A stretch of 15,758 nt of DNA, from assembly GCA_003153585.1 (NCBI GenBank), contig PLZZ01000189.1, positions 1,842 through 17,599 of the forward strand. Reading direction: 5' to 3'. A program made the translations under genes and the position numbers. The DNA is from Acidobacteriota bacterium (GTDB taxonomy: Bacteria > Acidobacteriota > Terriglobia > Acidiferrales > UBA7541). This document shows, piece after piece, positions 1-7,496 of this stretch. The stretch's first letter is position 1. Each line of letters opens with the position of its first letter. The notes under the pieces are model-generated. The model was not told the origin of the DNA and did no database searches. It worked only from the letters and a program-made list of their open reading frames with translations.

Positions 1-399
1 CTCGAAGCGTTCGCGGTGTATGCGCTGCTCCAATTAATCAGCCATCCAGTCTGGTTTGTCACGTTATCAGGTTTGTGTTTCTTCGCCTGGGGCAACATCT
101 ATTCTTTGTTCCCCTCCATCACCGGCGATCTGTTCGGAAACAAGTGGGCCACTACAAACTATGGCATCGTGTACACCGCCAAGGGCGTGGCTACGGCCTT
201 CGCCGGGCCCGGCGCAGCCTGGCTCTTCGCCAAGACCGGTTCCTGGTCGAAGGTCTTTTGGGCCATGATTGTGTGCGACGTAATCGCGGCATTCATGGCT
301 TTGCTGTGGCTGAAGCCTCTGGCAGCCCGCGTCGTAAGAAAATCGGAGCAATCTGCTTCGCTTGCCGATGCAACTCCCCCAATAAAAGCGAGTGCGTAG
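1..399 (+). CDS. MFS transporter, oxalate/formate antiporter (OxlT-like) family, C-terminal part
   Basis: The reading frame is open to the left edge, so this is the last 132 codons of a longer gene. A GTG at 16 is in frame but is internal. The visible part covers roughly the last three or four transmembrane helices of a major facilitator protein: a helix around residues 15-30, the FFAWGNIYSLFP segment, a short loop with GDLFGNKWATTNYG, a helix starting with YTAKG (Lys61), and a last helix ending near residue 100 before a polar cytoplasmic tail. The SLFP...ATTN...YTAKG pattern is typical of the OxlT/formate antiporter branch, where a lysine in helix 11 is known to matter for dicarboxylate binding; Lys61 may be that residue. 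The substrate cannot be fixed from this fragment. It ends in TAG, six bases before the stop of the convergent MFS gene. Confidence 0.8.
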   Translation, partial: LEAFAVYALLQLISHPVWFVTLSGLCFFAWGNIYSLFPSITGDLFGNKWATTNYGIVYTAKGVATAFAGPGAAWLFAKTGSWSKVFWAMIVCDVIAAFMALLWLKPLAARVVRKSEQSASLADATPPIKASA

Positions 400-405
400 C
401 GTAAC

Positions 406-1725
406 CTAGGCCGGCAGCGGCTTTCCCCGTGTTTCCACTGCGAATGGAATCAGCAACAGCCCCAGAGCGAAAGCAATAGAAGTCATCGCAACCGGAATCC
501 CTAGCGAGCCGAAATGCCGCACGCCAGCTCCCACCAGAAAGGTAATTCCAGCGCCGCCAAAGCGGGCAAACGATGTGGAAAAGGCGAAGGCGCTCGCTCG
601 GCACTCCGTGGGGTATTGCTCGGGTAGCCAGAGTGTATAGACGGCGAAGTTGGCACCCCCCAACCCGAGAAAGAAAAGGCAAACGAAAAGCCATGGGAGC
701 GCGCCCGGCCCCAGATAGAAAACCTTGCCGAACGTGACTGCAATAAAGACCATCATAAGAGTAAAGAAGATGGCGAGCGCACCCCGCCTTCCGACCAACT
801 CGGCGAGCCGCGGCATCGCCAGGCAGCCGAGAATCGTGGCGAACGAGACCAGCATAATGCCCCAGGAAGCGAGTTGCGCTGCTTGCGGCGTGCTGCGTCC
901 GCCGGCTTCGGCGAGCGACGTAATAGCAGACGGAACATATACGGTTCCGGCCCACAGACCGCAGATAGAGGCCAGCATCAACAGGGCATTCACAACTGTG
1001 CGGCGGCGCCAGGCAGCCGAGAACAGCGTCGCGAAAGGACGCCACACGGCCCAGGACCGTACAACACTTTCTTTCTTTTTCCAGGCAGCCGGTTCCGAAA
1101 CACCGTGGCGAATCCAGGCCAGCAACAGTGCCGGAACACCGCCTACGATAAACATCGAGCGCCACCCAAAGCGGCTGCCGATGCCGTAGTTTGCCAGGGC
1201 GGCAAGAAATATGCCGACGTAGTAACCGGTGTGCATCAAACCTGCGCCCACGCGGCGACGACTCTCGGGCCACTCCTCCGCGACGAACGTCCCGCCCATG
1301 GCCCATTCCCCGCCAATACCCACGCCTGCGAGGAGGCGAAGAATAGCAAGTTGCCACACGCCGGTAACGAACGCGCTCAGAAAAGTGAACACCGAATACC
1401 ACACGATGGTCAGCATAAGCGTGCGCACGCGACCGAACTTGTCACCGATCGGTCCCCAAAGAAACGCAAGTCCCCAGCCGATCAGAAATAGGGCGAACAG
1501 CAAACCGCCGTACAATCCGACGTTTCCCTTGGTAGCTGCAATGCCGGAGCGCGGAAGCAGTTCGCGCAGCGAAGGTACAAGGACGAGCGCATAAACAAAG
1601 GAATCCATGCCGTCCAGTGTCCAGCCACCCCACGATGCCCAAAAACCGCGAATCTGATTTCGTGTGAGAGATGGAGACACGGCCGAGGCAGGATGATTCG
1701 CTTCGTTCGCAGCAGAAGGGTCCAT
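406..1725 (-). CDS. MFS transporter, metabolite:H+ symporter type
   Basis: A complete 439-residue integral membrane protein, the usual length for a 12-helix major facilitator. A polar N-terminus of about 25 residues precedes helix 1, which carries WTLDGMD (Asp39, in the position of the conserved helix-1 acid of the aromatic acid and sialic acid:H+ symporters). The family motif A, GDKFGRVR, is at about 94-101, followed by RLLAGVGIGGEW at 130-141, the signature of the sugar/metabolite:H+ symporter groups. The second half shows a degenerate motif-A repeat (RLAELVGRRG), and the protein ends with the typical ETRGKPLP. An organic anion or carboxylate is the likeliest cargo by family, but the substrate is not determined by what is visible. 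The start ATG at 1725 has no strong ribosome-binding site. It is convergent with the OxlT-like gene and transcribed in the same direction as the hydrogenase operon behind a 111-nt gap, so it probably has its own promoter. Confidence 0.85.
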   Translation of the reverse strand: MDPSAANEANHPASAVSPSLTRNQIRGFWASWGGWTLDGMDSFVYALVLVPSLRELLPRSGIAATKGNVGLYGGLLFALFLIGWGLAFLWGPIGDKFGRVRTLMLTIVWYSVFTFLSAFVTGVWQLAILRLLAGVGIGGEWAMGGTFVAEEWPESRRRVGAGLMHTGYYVGIFLAALANYGIGSRFGWRSMFIVGGVPALLLAWIRHGVSEPAAWKKKESVVRSWAVWRPFATLFSAAWRRRTVVNALLMLASICGLWAGTVYVPSAITSLAEAGGRSTPQAAQLASWGIMLVSFATILGCLAMPRLAELVGRRGALAIFFTLMMVFIAVTFGKVFYLGPGALPWLFVCLFFLGLGGANFAVYTLWLPEQYPTECRASAFAFSTSFARFGGAGITFLVGAGVRHFGSLGIPVAMTSIAFALGLLLIPFAVETRGKPLPA

Positions 1726-1836
1726 GACAGTGGGACACTATATCAAACAGGTGTGCCGTGCTATCGGAAAGATGCTCAACTCGGTTAATTGCCTTGACGC
1801 GTGTTCGTTCGCAACGCGCCTATTCTTCTTGATGCG
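1726..1836. other. Intergenic region between hydrogenase operon end and MFS gene
   Basis: These 111 bases lie after the permease stop and before the MFS start. They contain a small inverted repeat, CGCGT at 1798-1802 and ACGCG at 1814-1818, with an 11-base loop. It could weakly end the hydrogenase transcript, but no U-tract follows on the minus strand, so it is not a convincing intrinsic terminator. The stretch TGATATAGTG just upstream of the MFS start could include a -10 element, but no matching -35 is seen at proper spacing. Confidence 0.3.
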
Positions 1837-2646
1837 TCAGTGAGGGGTCCAGTGCGGATGGCTGGTGAGCAGTCCATTCACGAAGCCAATTTCGTAAACG
1901 AGGAAAAGGCCGAAGGCCACGCTGATTAGTCCGGAAGCAATTCGCAATCCTTGATTAAGCCGCGAGAATCGTTTGTTCGCGTAGGCAAAGGGCAGGACCA
2001 TCGCTCCTGTAATAAGCATCATTCCTGCAATCGTGCCGATCCCAAACACGAGAAGATACGCAACCGCCCATTTCGGATTCTGAATTGTGGTCAAGACCAA
2101 GAGCGCGACAGCGGCCGAACCGGCGAGGCCGTGGACAAGTCCCACGATGAGAGGCCGCACGGCTTGATAGAGACCAATCTGGCCGAAATGGCGATCGAAC
2201 CAGCCCAGTGGCGTTTGCTCAGACGCGTGCGAGTGGGCTTCGGGTTCATGTTGGTGCGGATGAGTATGAATGTAGTCGCCGTGACTATGAGGGTGAGAAT
2301 GGGCCGGCCCCGATGTTCCCACGGTGGAAGAAAACGTGTTGGTAATCCACTGGAGCGTGCCGGTCAGGTTAAGAACGCCGAGGAGAATCAGCATCAAGCC
2401 GACGGAAAATTCCATGGAGAGACCGACGCGCGCCGGAATAACCCAGCCGAACAGAATAATTCCGCTTCCCACCAGGAGGATGGTGAGCGTGTGGCCTACT
2501 CCCCAAACTGCACCAATTAGCGCGGCGTGGCTGATCTTCCGGTATCGCGAGACGATGGTTGTAACGGCGATTACGTGGTCGGGATCGGTGGCGTGCCGCA
2601 TTCCGAGGAAGAAGCCGAGCGCGACGATGGAAAGTAGGCCGATCAT
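1837..2646 (-). CDS. Nickel permease, NiCoT/UreH-like, with His-rich loop
   Basis: A 269-residue membrane protein that should import Ni2+ for the hydrogenase active site. The first helix contains RHATDPDHV (about 17-25), a variant of the HX4DH metal signature of the nickel/cobalt transporter family, where the histidines and aspartates in helix II select and bind the metal. A second family-like motif, GHTLT, is at 51-55, and GLVHGLAGSAAV lies in the second half. About six to seven hydrophobic helices are visible. The hydrophilic loop at 114-142 is unusually histidine-rich, with ten His in 25 residues (116, 118, 120, 122, 127, 129, 131, 133, 138, 140), and probably gathers or buffers metal. It is the last gene of the operon, 40 nt after hypB, with only a weak ribosome-binding site. 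Cobalt cannot be excluded as a substrate, but the position behind hypB makes nickel the best reading. Confidence 0.88.
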   Translation of the reverse strand: MIGLLSIVALGFFLGMRHATDPDHVIAVTTIVSRYRKISHAALIGAVWGVGHTLTILLVGSGIILFGWVIPARVGLSMEFSVGLMLILLGVLNLTGTLQWITNTFSSTVGTSGPAHSHPHSHGDYIHTHPHQHEPEAHSHASEQTPLGWFDRHFGQIGLYQAVRPLIVGLVHGLAGSAAVALLVLTTIQNPKWAVAYLLVFGIGTIAGMMLITGAMVLPFAYANKRFSRLNQGLRIASGLISVAFGLFLVYEIGFVNGLLTSHPHWTPH

Positions 2647-2686
2647 TTTCGTTGAGTGCAGTTGTCCCGCGCTCGGCGGTCAGCCA

Positions 2687-3400
2687 TTAATCGGGCGCCG
2701 CGAAGGCTTTTGCACCTTGAGAGGCGGCCACGACACGAGCGGCATTGCGGCGCGAGCGCAGGAGGTCGAGAAACTGTTCCATGCCTCCGCCGGACTTTGC
2801 CGATACGTCGAGGACTATCATCCCAGGCCGCACCGCCTGAATGTTGCAATTTGCAACGACAGCATTAAATTCGACTGCCGCGGCCAAGTCAATCTTTGTG
2901 ATCAAAGCTACGTCTGCACTGTTGAAAATGGTGGGGTATTTGAGCGGCTTGTCCTCACCTTCCGTCACCGACATGAGAACGAGCCGCAGATCCTCTCCGA
3001 GATCGTAGGAGGACGGACAAACCAGATTGCCTACGTTTTCGACGAATAAAAAATCCAGTTCGTCGAGGTCCCATCCTTCGAGAGCGCTTTGGACCATGGC
3101 AGCTTCCAGGTGACAGACGGTTCCAGTGATGATCTGCTTCACCGGAGCCTGACTTCGCGCTAGCCGCGCGGCATCATTTTCCGTGGCGAGATCGCCGACC
3201 AGAGCGGCCACGCGAAATTCTTGCCGCAGCAGGGTCAGCGTTTTCTCCAGGAGCGCTGTTTTTCCTGCGCCGGGACTCGACACCAAACTCACCACAAAAA
3301 CTCCGGCTTCATGAAATCGTTGCCGAAGCGCGCGGGCCACAACGTCGTTCTGCTTTAATACGTTCTGTCTCACTTCGATCATGCGAGTCTTCGGGCTCAT
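2687..3400 (-). CDS. hypB: Hydrogenase nickel incorporation GTPase HypB
   Basis: A 237-residue SIMIBI-class GTPase that works with HypA to deliver Ni2+ to the large subunit. The P-loop SSPGAGKT is at 41-48, GDLATENDA at about 69-77 forms the switch region, ENVGNLVCPSSYDLGE at 121-136 covers the DxxG-like region, and TKID at 168-171 is the guanine-specificity motif (usually NKxD). Cys96-His97 and Cys128 match the metal site at the G-domain dimer interface of Escherichia coli HypB. The protein lacks both the N-terminal CxxCGC high-affinity nickel motif and the His-rich stretch seen in some homologues; the neighbouring permease carries a His-rich loop instead. The start overlaps the hypA stop by 4 nt (ATGA), indicating translational coupling. 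Confidence 0.95.
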   Translation of the reverse strand: MSPKTRMIEVRQNVLKQNDVVARALRQRFHEAGVFVVSLVSSPGAGKTALLEKTLTLLRQEFRVAALVGDLATENDAARLARSQAPVKQIITGTVCHLEAAMVQSALEGWDLDELDFLFVENVGNLVCPSSYDLGEDLRLVLMSVTEGEDKPLKYPTIFNSADVALITKIDLAAAVEFNAVVANCNIQAVRPGMIVLDVSAKSGGGMEQFLDLLRSRRNAARVVAASQGAKAFAAPD

Positions 3401-3744
3401 TCTTCAACCTCCAGGCCCACTACCAGGAGCTCTTTGCCCTGCACCACCTCGCCTGTGGGAGTGCCGCATTCGGAGCAGCAGAACATTTGCGTGGAGTGAA
3501 CCGGCCGCTGCGCATCGCACTGGCGGCAAAAAACCAGGACAGGAACTTCTTCGACCACGAGGCGGGATCCTTGCAGCGGCGTATCCTCACATGCCATTTC
3601 GTAGGATGAGAGCAAAGCATCCTTCACTACGCCGGACAGAAGACCAAGGCGAAGATGTACAGCCTTAATCTGCACACCGCCTCTGCGGTCTGCCTCTTCC
3701 TGCGCCAGGTCCACGATACTCATCGCAATGGAAAGTTCGTGCAT
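3397..3744 (-). CDS. hypA: Hydrogenase nickel chaperone HypA
   Basis: A 115-residue cytoplasmic metallochaperone of normal family length. It begins MHELSIA, giving the Met1-His2-Glu3 nickel site that needs an exact N-terminus, so the start at 3744 is secure. The structural zinc site is formed by Cys73/Cys76 and Cys90/Cys93; an extra Cys89 makes the second knuckle CCSEC. HypA takes up Ni2+ and docks with HypB and the hydrogenase large-subunit precursor. It follows hypF after 7 nt with a short AAGG ribosome-binding site and overlaps hypB by 4 nt. In some bacteria HypA also serves urease, but no urease gene is visible here. Confidence 0.96.
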   Translation of the reverse strand: MHELSIAMSIVDLAQEEADRRGGVQIKAVHLRLGLLSGVVKDALLSSYEMACEDTPLQGSRLVVEEVPVLVFCRQCDAQRPVHSTQMFCCSECGTPTGEVVQGKELLVVGLEVEE

Positions 3745-3751
3745 CGCCGCC

Positions 3752-6049
3752 TTAAAGAGAAGCTGCCTCCTTCGCTGTCACTGACGCTACGAAATCGAAT
3801 TGGCCGAACGAAGCAAGGGCTGCTTGCCCCAGGCTGATGCCTCCATCGTTTGCCGGAACGGCGTGGTTGGTCCAGACCTGGAACGGAGTGGTGTCCAACA
3901 TTGATTTCAAATTCTCCAAGAGAAGTTCGTTTTGAAAAACTCCTCCCGAAAGCACGATTGTGTCTGTCATGTGCGCGCGGCAAAGCGCAGTCACAGCGCC
4001 GAAAAGTCCGTGTGCAATTCCCCGTTGAAACGCGCGAGCACATTCGCTTGGATCGCGTCCAAGGAAGCGATCCCGAGCTAAATTTGTCAGCAACGGGCGG
4101 AAGTCGAGTTCGCCATCTGCGAACGGAAATGGGTATGGCTCCATAGGCGGGGCGCTTCGAGCTAATTGCTCCAGCCACATCGCGGCCTGCCCTTCAAAAC
4201 TGGTTTCGCGCGTGAATCCGAGCAAAGCCGCGGCAGCGTCAAAGAGGCGGCCGGCCGAGGTCGTCGTGAACGTCCTCACTCCCTTGCAGACTAGCTCCAT
4301 CGCGTGCCGGTAGCGCTCGGGAAAATTGAAGGGAGCTGAGGTTACATCCGGCAGATCATCGAGTTGCACCAGGAAGCCCGCTGCTGCTTGAACCGGATGG
4401 TGCGCGGCCGCGTCGCCGCCGGCGAGGAGTGCCCGGCGAAGATGGGCGACTCGCTCAAAACCGTCGCAAATGCTGCCAGCGAAGAATTCGCCGCCCCAGA
4501 TGGTGCCGTCGTCGCCGTAGCCGGTGCCGTCGAAACTGACGCCCACGACCCGTTTCTTCCATTCGCCGCGCTCGGCAAGCACGGAGGCAACGTGAGCGCG
4601 GTGATGCTGGATGCTTCGCTTCTCCGGAGATGATAGCGCCGCCGCGTGTGCTACGGATGCGTATTGCGGATGGCAATCATGCACCACGAGCAGCTCGTCC
4701 CAGCGAACTTCGTACATCGAAACCAAATCCTCGATGGTTTGCTGGAAGGATTGAAGCGACTGGAAGTGTTCGAGGTCTCCGATGTGCTGACTCACGAACG
4801 CTTGTCCATCCACAACCAGTGTAATCGTGTTTTTTAAATCGGCACCGACCGCCAGAATCGGCTCCTTGGACGGGAGCACAGCCACCGCGCTTGGCGCGTA
4901 GCCGCGAGCGCGGCGAAGCACGGCGGGGCCGAAAACTCCGGCGCGTGCGATGGAATCGTCCACTCGGCGCGCGATGGGGCGTTCGCCGATCAGGAAGGCA
5001 TCGGCGATATCGGAGAGGCGGTCCAGCGCTTCGATGTCATCGAAGGCAATCGGCTCACTCGAACGGTTGGCGCTGGTCATCACCAGCGCTTCCGGCGCTC
5101 CCGCTGCAAAGAGCAGGTAGTGGAGCGGTGTATAGGGCAACATCACGCCGAGATCGCGATTGTCGGGAGCAACGCCAGCGAGGCTGATTTTTGCAGGCGC
5201 GATGACGATGGGGCGGGCGGCTGATGTTAGAAGCGCTTCTGCTTCCGCAGAAACCTGGATGAAGCCTCGCGCGACGTCCAGATTCTTTGCCATTAGTGCG
5301 AATGGCTTTTCCTTGCGATACTTTCTGCTTCGCAGAGCTTGGACAGCATCCGCATTTCCTGCATCGCATGCGAGGTGGTAACCGCCTAGTCCCTTGATGG
5401 CGAGGATTTTGCCGGCCCGCAACATCTCCACGGCATTGCGGATGCTCGCTTCATTGCCGCGAACCGATTTGTCGCCGTCTTGCAGGTAGTATTCCGGGCC
5501 GCACTGCGGACAAGCAACCGGTTGGGCGTGAAAGCGCCGATTGCCGGGATCGTCGTATTCGCGTGCGCAGTATTCGTCGAGCGGCCACGGCTGCATGGTT
5601 GTATTTGCGCGGTCGTAGGGCAATCCGAGGATCACGGTGTAGCGCGGGCCGCAGTTCGTGCAGTTAACATAAGGATAGAAATACCGTGGATCCGCAGGAT
5701 CGAGCAGCTCGCGCAGGCAATCTTCGCACACGGGCAGGTCCGGCGAAATTCGGACCGAGAGCCGCTCGTTCCGCTGGCTCTCTCGAATTACAAATTCGTT
5801 GCAGCCGACGGGATTCGAGGCATGGACTTCGATATCCGTGATCTGCGCGGCTGGCGGTGGTTCGTTCTTGAGCGTATGAACGAATGATTTCAAGCCTTGA
5901 TCCGCGCCTTCGAGGAAAATCTCAACGCCTTGCTCTCCGTTTAATACCCAGCCTGCCAGCGTGTTCGCGCGAGCCAGCCGAAACACAAATGGGCGAAAGC
6001 CCACGCCCTGCACCACGCCCCGAACTTTGATGGAACACGCGCTCGCCAT
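3752..6049 (-). CDS. hypF: Carbamoyltransferase HypF
   Basis: A 765-residue enzyme that turns carbamoyl phosphate and ATP into carbamoyl-adenylate and passes the carbamoyl group to the C-terminal Cys of HypE, the first step to the active-site cyanides. Domains in order: acylphosphatase-like (about 5-92, GVVQGVGFRPFV at 11-22); zinc-finger region (about 105-190) with Cys108/111, Cys130/133, Cys161 and Cys180/183; YrdC-like nucleotide-binding domain (about 200-385, including KPFALMAKN and MTSANRSSEPI); and a Kae1-like carbamoyltransferase domain (about 395-750) with HHRAH at 482-486, SFDGTGYGDDG at 505-515 and LSGGVFQN at 700-707. One usual zinc ligand is missing: position 158, normally Cys in a CxxC with 161, is Asp (codon GAC). 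The rest looks intact. The start follows the glutaredoxin gene by 6 nt with a GGAG site upstream. Confidence 0.96.
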   Translation of the reverse strand: MASACSIKVRGVVQGVGFRPFVFRLARANTLAGWVLNGEQGVEIFLEGADQGLKSFVHTLKNEPPPAAQITDIEVHASNPVGCNEFVIRESQRNERLSVRISPDLPVCEDCLRELLDPADPRYFYPYVNCTNCGPRYTVILGLPYDRANTTMQPWPLDEYCAREYDDPGNRRFHAQPVACPQCGPEYYLQDGDKSVRGNEASIRNAVEMLRAGKILAIKGLGGYHLACDAGNADAVQALRSRKYRKEKPFALMAKNLDVARGFIQVSAEAEALLTSAARPIVIAPAKISLAGVAPDNRDLGVMLPYTPLHYLLFAAGAPEALVMTSANRSSEPIAFDDIEALDRLSDIADAFLIGERPIARRVDDSIARAGVFGPAVLRRARGYAPSAVAVLPSKEPILAVGADLKNTITLVVDGQAFVSQHIGDLEHFQSLQSFQQTIEDLVSMYEVRWDELLVVHDCHPQYASVAHAAALSSPEKRSIQHHRAHVASVLAERGEWKKRVVGVSFDGTGYGDDGTIWGGEFFAGSICDGFERVAHLRRALLAGGDAAAHHPVQAAAGFLVQLDDLPDVTSAPFNFPERYRHAMELVCKGVRTFTTTSAGRLFDAAAALLGFTRETSFEGQAAMWLEQLARSAPPMEPYPFPFADGELDFRPLLTNLARDRFLGRDPSECARAFQRGIAHGLFGAVTALCRAHMTDTIVLSGGVFQNELLLENLKSMLDTTPFQVWTNHAVPANDGGISLGQAALASFGQFDFVASVTAKEAASL

Positions 6050-6055
6050 TCCGGA

Positions 6056-6292
6056 TTACTCCACGCTCACTACGCAGCCGCGCCCCTGCCAGCCGATTTG
6101 AACCACCTTGTCGCCGTCAACGAGCATAGGGACCGTGCGCTGCCCGTTTGCGAGAGAGTGCATTCGCTCGCGGGCCGCAAGGTCCGCTTCCACGTCGTAT
6201 TCGACGAACTCAGTTCCCTTCCATTCGAGCCACTCGCGCATTTCCTGCGTGTATTGGCAGCTCTTCGTTCCGAAGAGTTCAAGAATCGCCAC
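6056..6292 (-). CDS. Small glutaredoxin-like protein with CxxT active site
   Basis: A 78-residue thioredoxin-fold protein. I start it at GTG 6292, because the frame has no homologous-looking residues upstream and a strong GGAGGT site sits 8 nt before this codon. The active-site motif is Cys12-Gln-Tyr-Thr15, lacking the second cysteine of classical CPYC glutaredoxins. The conserved Thr-Val-Pro (53-55, cis-proline) and a C-terminal GWQGRGC with Cys73 are present. It resembles the glutaredoxin-like 'Uxx-star' (seleno)protein group, in which the first active-site residue may be selenocysteine; here it is an ordinary Cys. It overlaps the SIS gene by 14 nt and precedes hypF by 6 nt, so it is made with the maturation proteins. 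A role in protecting or reducing a cysteine ligand, or in iron-sulfur delivery, is an inference. Confidence 0.85.
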   Translation of the reverse strand: MAILELFGTKSCQYTQEMREWLEWKGTEFVEYDVEADLAARERMHSLANGQRTVPMLVDGDKVVQIGWQGRGCVVSVE

Positions 6293-7484
6293 GGCCGAAC
6301 ACCTCCAAAGCTTCGCGGATGACGTGGTAAATCGAAGCTTGAATTTCCTGGATGCGTGGAATGTAATCGCAATGAACGACAAGCGGAAAATCGGCTAATC
6401 CTCGCCGCTTGATTTCGCCGCCATCGTAGCCGAGCAACGCCACCGTCAGAAGGTTGCGTTTCCGGGCTTCTTCGAGCGGCATGATCAGATTACGGGACCC
6501 GCCGCTGGTGGAAATTGCGATTGCGACATCGTCCGGCTGAGCTTGCGCAATCATCTGACGGAGAAAAATAACCTCGGTACCGACATCGTTGGCGATCGCG
6601 GTGATATTTGCCGGCTCAAGCGCGAGCGAAACTGCCGGAATGGGCTTCCATCCCGCCGGCGGTGACACGCAATCGATGGCCCAATCGTTGGCGTCGGTGG
6701 CCGATCCGCCATTTCCAAAAATAATCAGCTTGCCGCCGCGGCGAATGCGTTCCGAAATCGCGGAAGCGGCATTGCCGATCTGTTCCGCCTGTTCGGCAGC
6801 CACCTGCGCGCGTAGTTTTGCGTCATCCGCCACTTTCATCTGGATAGAGTTCGCTACCTCTGCGATCACATCGCCGGTAGGTTGCTTCTCGCGCCCGAGG
6901 AAGGGGTAGAGAAATTCGGCTGCGCCGACATCGTGACCCAGCTCGCGATGCTCGAAGAAGACGTGCACCGTCTCCCAGAGAGTGTGATAGAGGACCTCGA
7001 CCAATTCCTGCTGAATGAATGGGTCGGCGCTTGCCGGAGGAATCGTGTATGAACCATCGAGGCCGGGAAACGCGAACGTCATCGCTCCACGTGCGCGCGC
7101 AGCATCGAGCGCGCCCCAGACCTCCGGGTCACCTTCGGGCGGGCCGAATCCCATTACGATGTCATCGGAACGGGCGATCGCTTCGAGCCACGGCCGAAAA
7201 AGGATGGAAAGATCGAGCGCCGGGAGCGCGCGCTTCCCCACGATCACGGGATGAACGAACTCGACCGAGACGTGTTGCGCGTCCGTCGCATAGGGCCCCT
7301 GCCCAAACGCAAGCAAGCGGCCGCCGCGAAGAAAGCGGTCGGACATTTCGCGGCACGCAACAGCAAGCCGATTAGCTTCGCGCGCGAAGAAAGATTCCAG
7401 GATTTGATTTCGCGCCAGCAGGCGCTGTTCAATTTGCGTAGCGAGCTGGCAATCCGTAGCCATTTTTCTTCTTGCTTCCGGCAT
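6279..7484 (-). CDS. Tandem SIS-domain protein (phosphoheptose isomerase-like)
   Basis: A 401-residue soluble protein with two sugar isomerase (SIS) domains resembling GmhA, sedoheptulose-7-phosphate isomerase. The first domain spans about 47-190 and carries FGQGPYATDAQH (60-71). The second spans about 237-395 and has the canonical FGNGGSATDAND (256-267) and the phosphate-binding STSGGSRN (325-332). In the first domain the GNGGSA loop has become GQGPYA and no STSG motif is found (GFGPPEGD stands there instead), so it may be non-catalytic. GmhA itself is about 190 residues and single-domain, so this is a duplication. The start ATG 7484 has a GGAAGG site 4 nt upstream and lies 12 nt after hypE. 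Being embedded among hyp genes argues against a lipopolysaccharide heptose role. Binding of a phosphosugar or nucleotide-like ligand during cofactor assembly is possible, but its real substrate is unknown. Confidence 0.85.
   Translation of the reverse strand: MPEARRKMATDCQLATQIEQRLLARNQILESFFAREANRLAVACREMSDRFLRGGRLLAFGQGPYATDAQHVSVEFVHPVIVGKRALPALDLSILFRPWLEAIARSDDIVMGFGPPEGDPEVWGALDAARARGAMTFAFPGLDGSYTIPPASADPFIQQELVEVLYHTLWETVHVFFEHRELGHDVGAAEFLYPFLGREKQPTGDVIAEVANSIQMKVADDAKLRAQVAAEQAEQIGNAASAISERIRRGGKLIIFGNGGSATDANDWAIDCVSPPAGWKPIPAVSLALEPANITAIANDVGTEVIFLRQMIAQAQPDDVAIAISTSGGSRNLIMPLEEARKRNLLTVALLGYDGGEIKRRGLADFPLVVHCDYIPRIQEIQASIYHVIREALEVFGRGDS
6301..6306 (-). promoter_or_regulatory. 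Ribosome-binding site deciding the glutaredoxin GTG start
   Basis: GGAGGT on the minus strand, 8 nt before the GTG at 6292. It lies inside the 3' end of the SIS gene. It rules out the upstream in-frame ATG at 6382, which would add 30 residues unlike any glutaredoxin. Confidence 0.7.
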
Positions 7485-7496
7485 TCTGCCTTCCGA

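Noticed and set aside
293..1402. 369-codon open frame on the minus strand overlapping both MFS genes
   Set aside because: It is out of frame with the intact MFS transporter at 406-1725, is Arg/Cys-rich and has no family resemblance: a GC-driven shadow.
1798..1818. Hairpin after the last operon gene as an intrinsic terminator
   Set aside because: The stem is only 5 bp with an 11-nt loop, and no U-tract follows on the minus strand; noted only as a weak possibility in the intergenic entry.
3381..3668. 95-codon open frame on the plus strand across hypA
   Set aside because: Antisense to hypA, whose nickel and zinc ligands are all intact; no domain and no start signal.
6290..6382. Thirty-codon N-terminal extension of the glutaredoxin from ATG 6382
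   Set aside because: The added residues do not look like a signal peptide or a domain, and the glutaredoxin fold begins exactly at the GTG preceded by GGAGGT.
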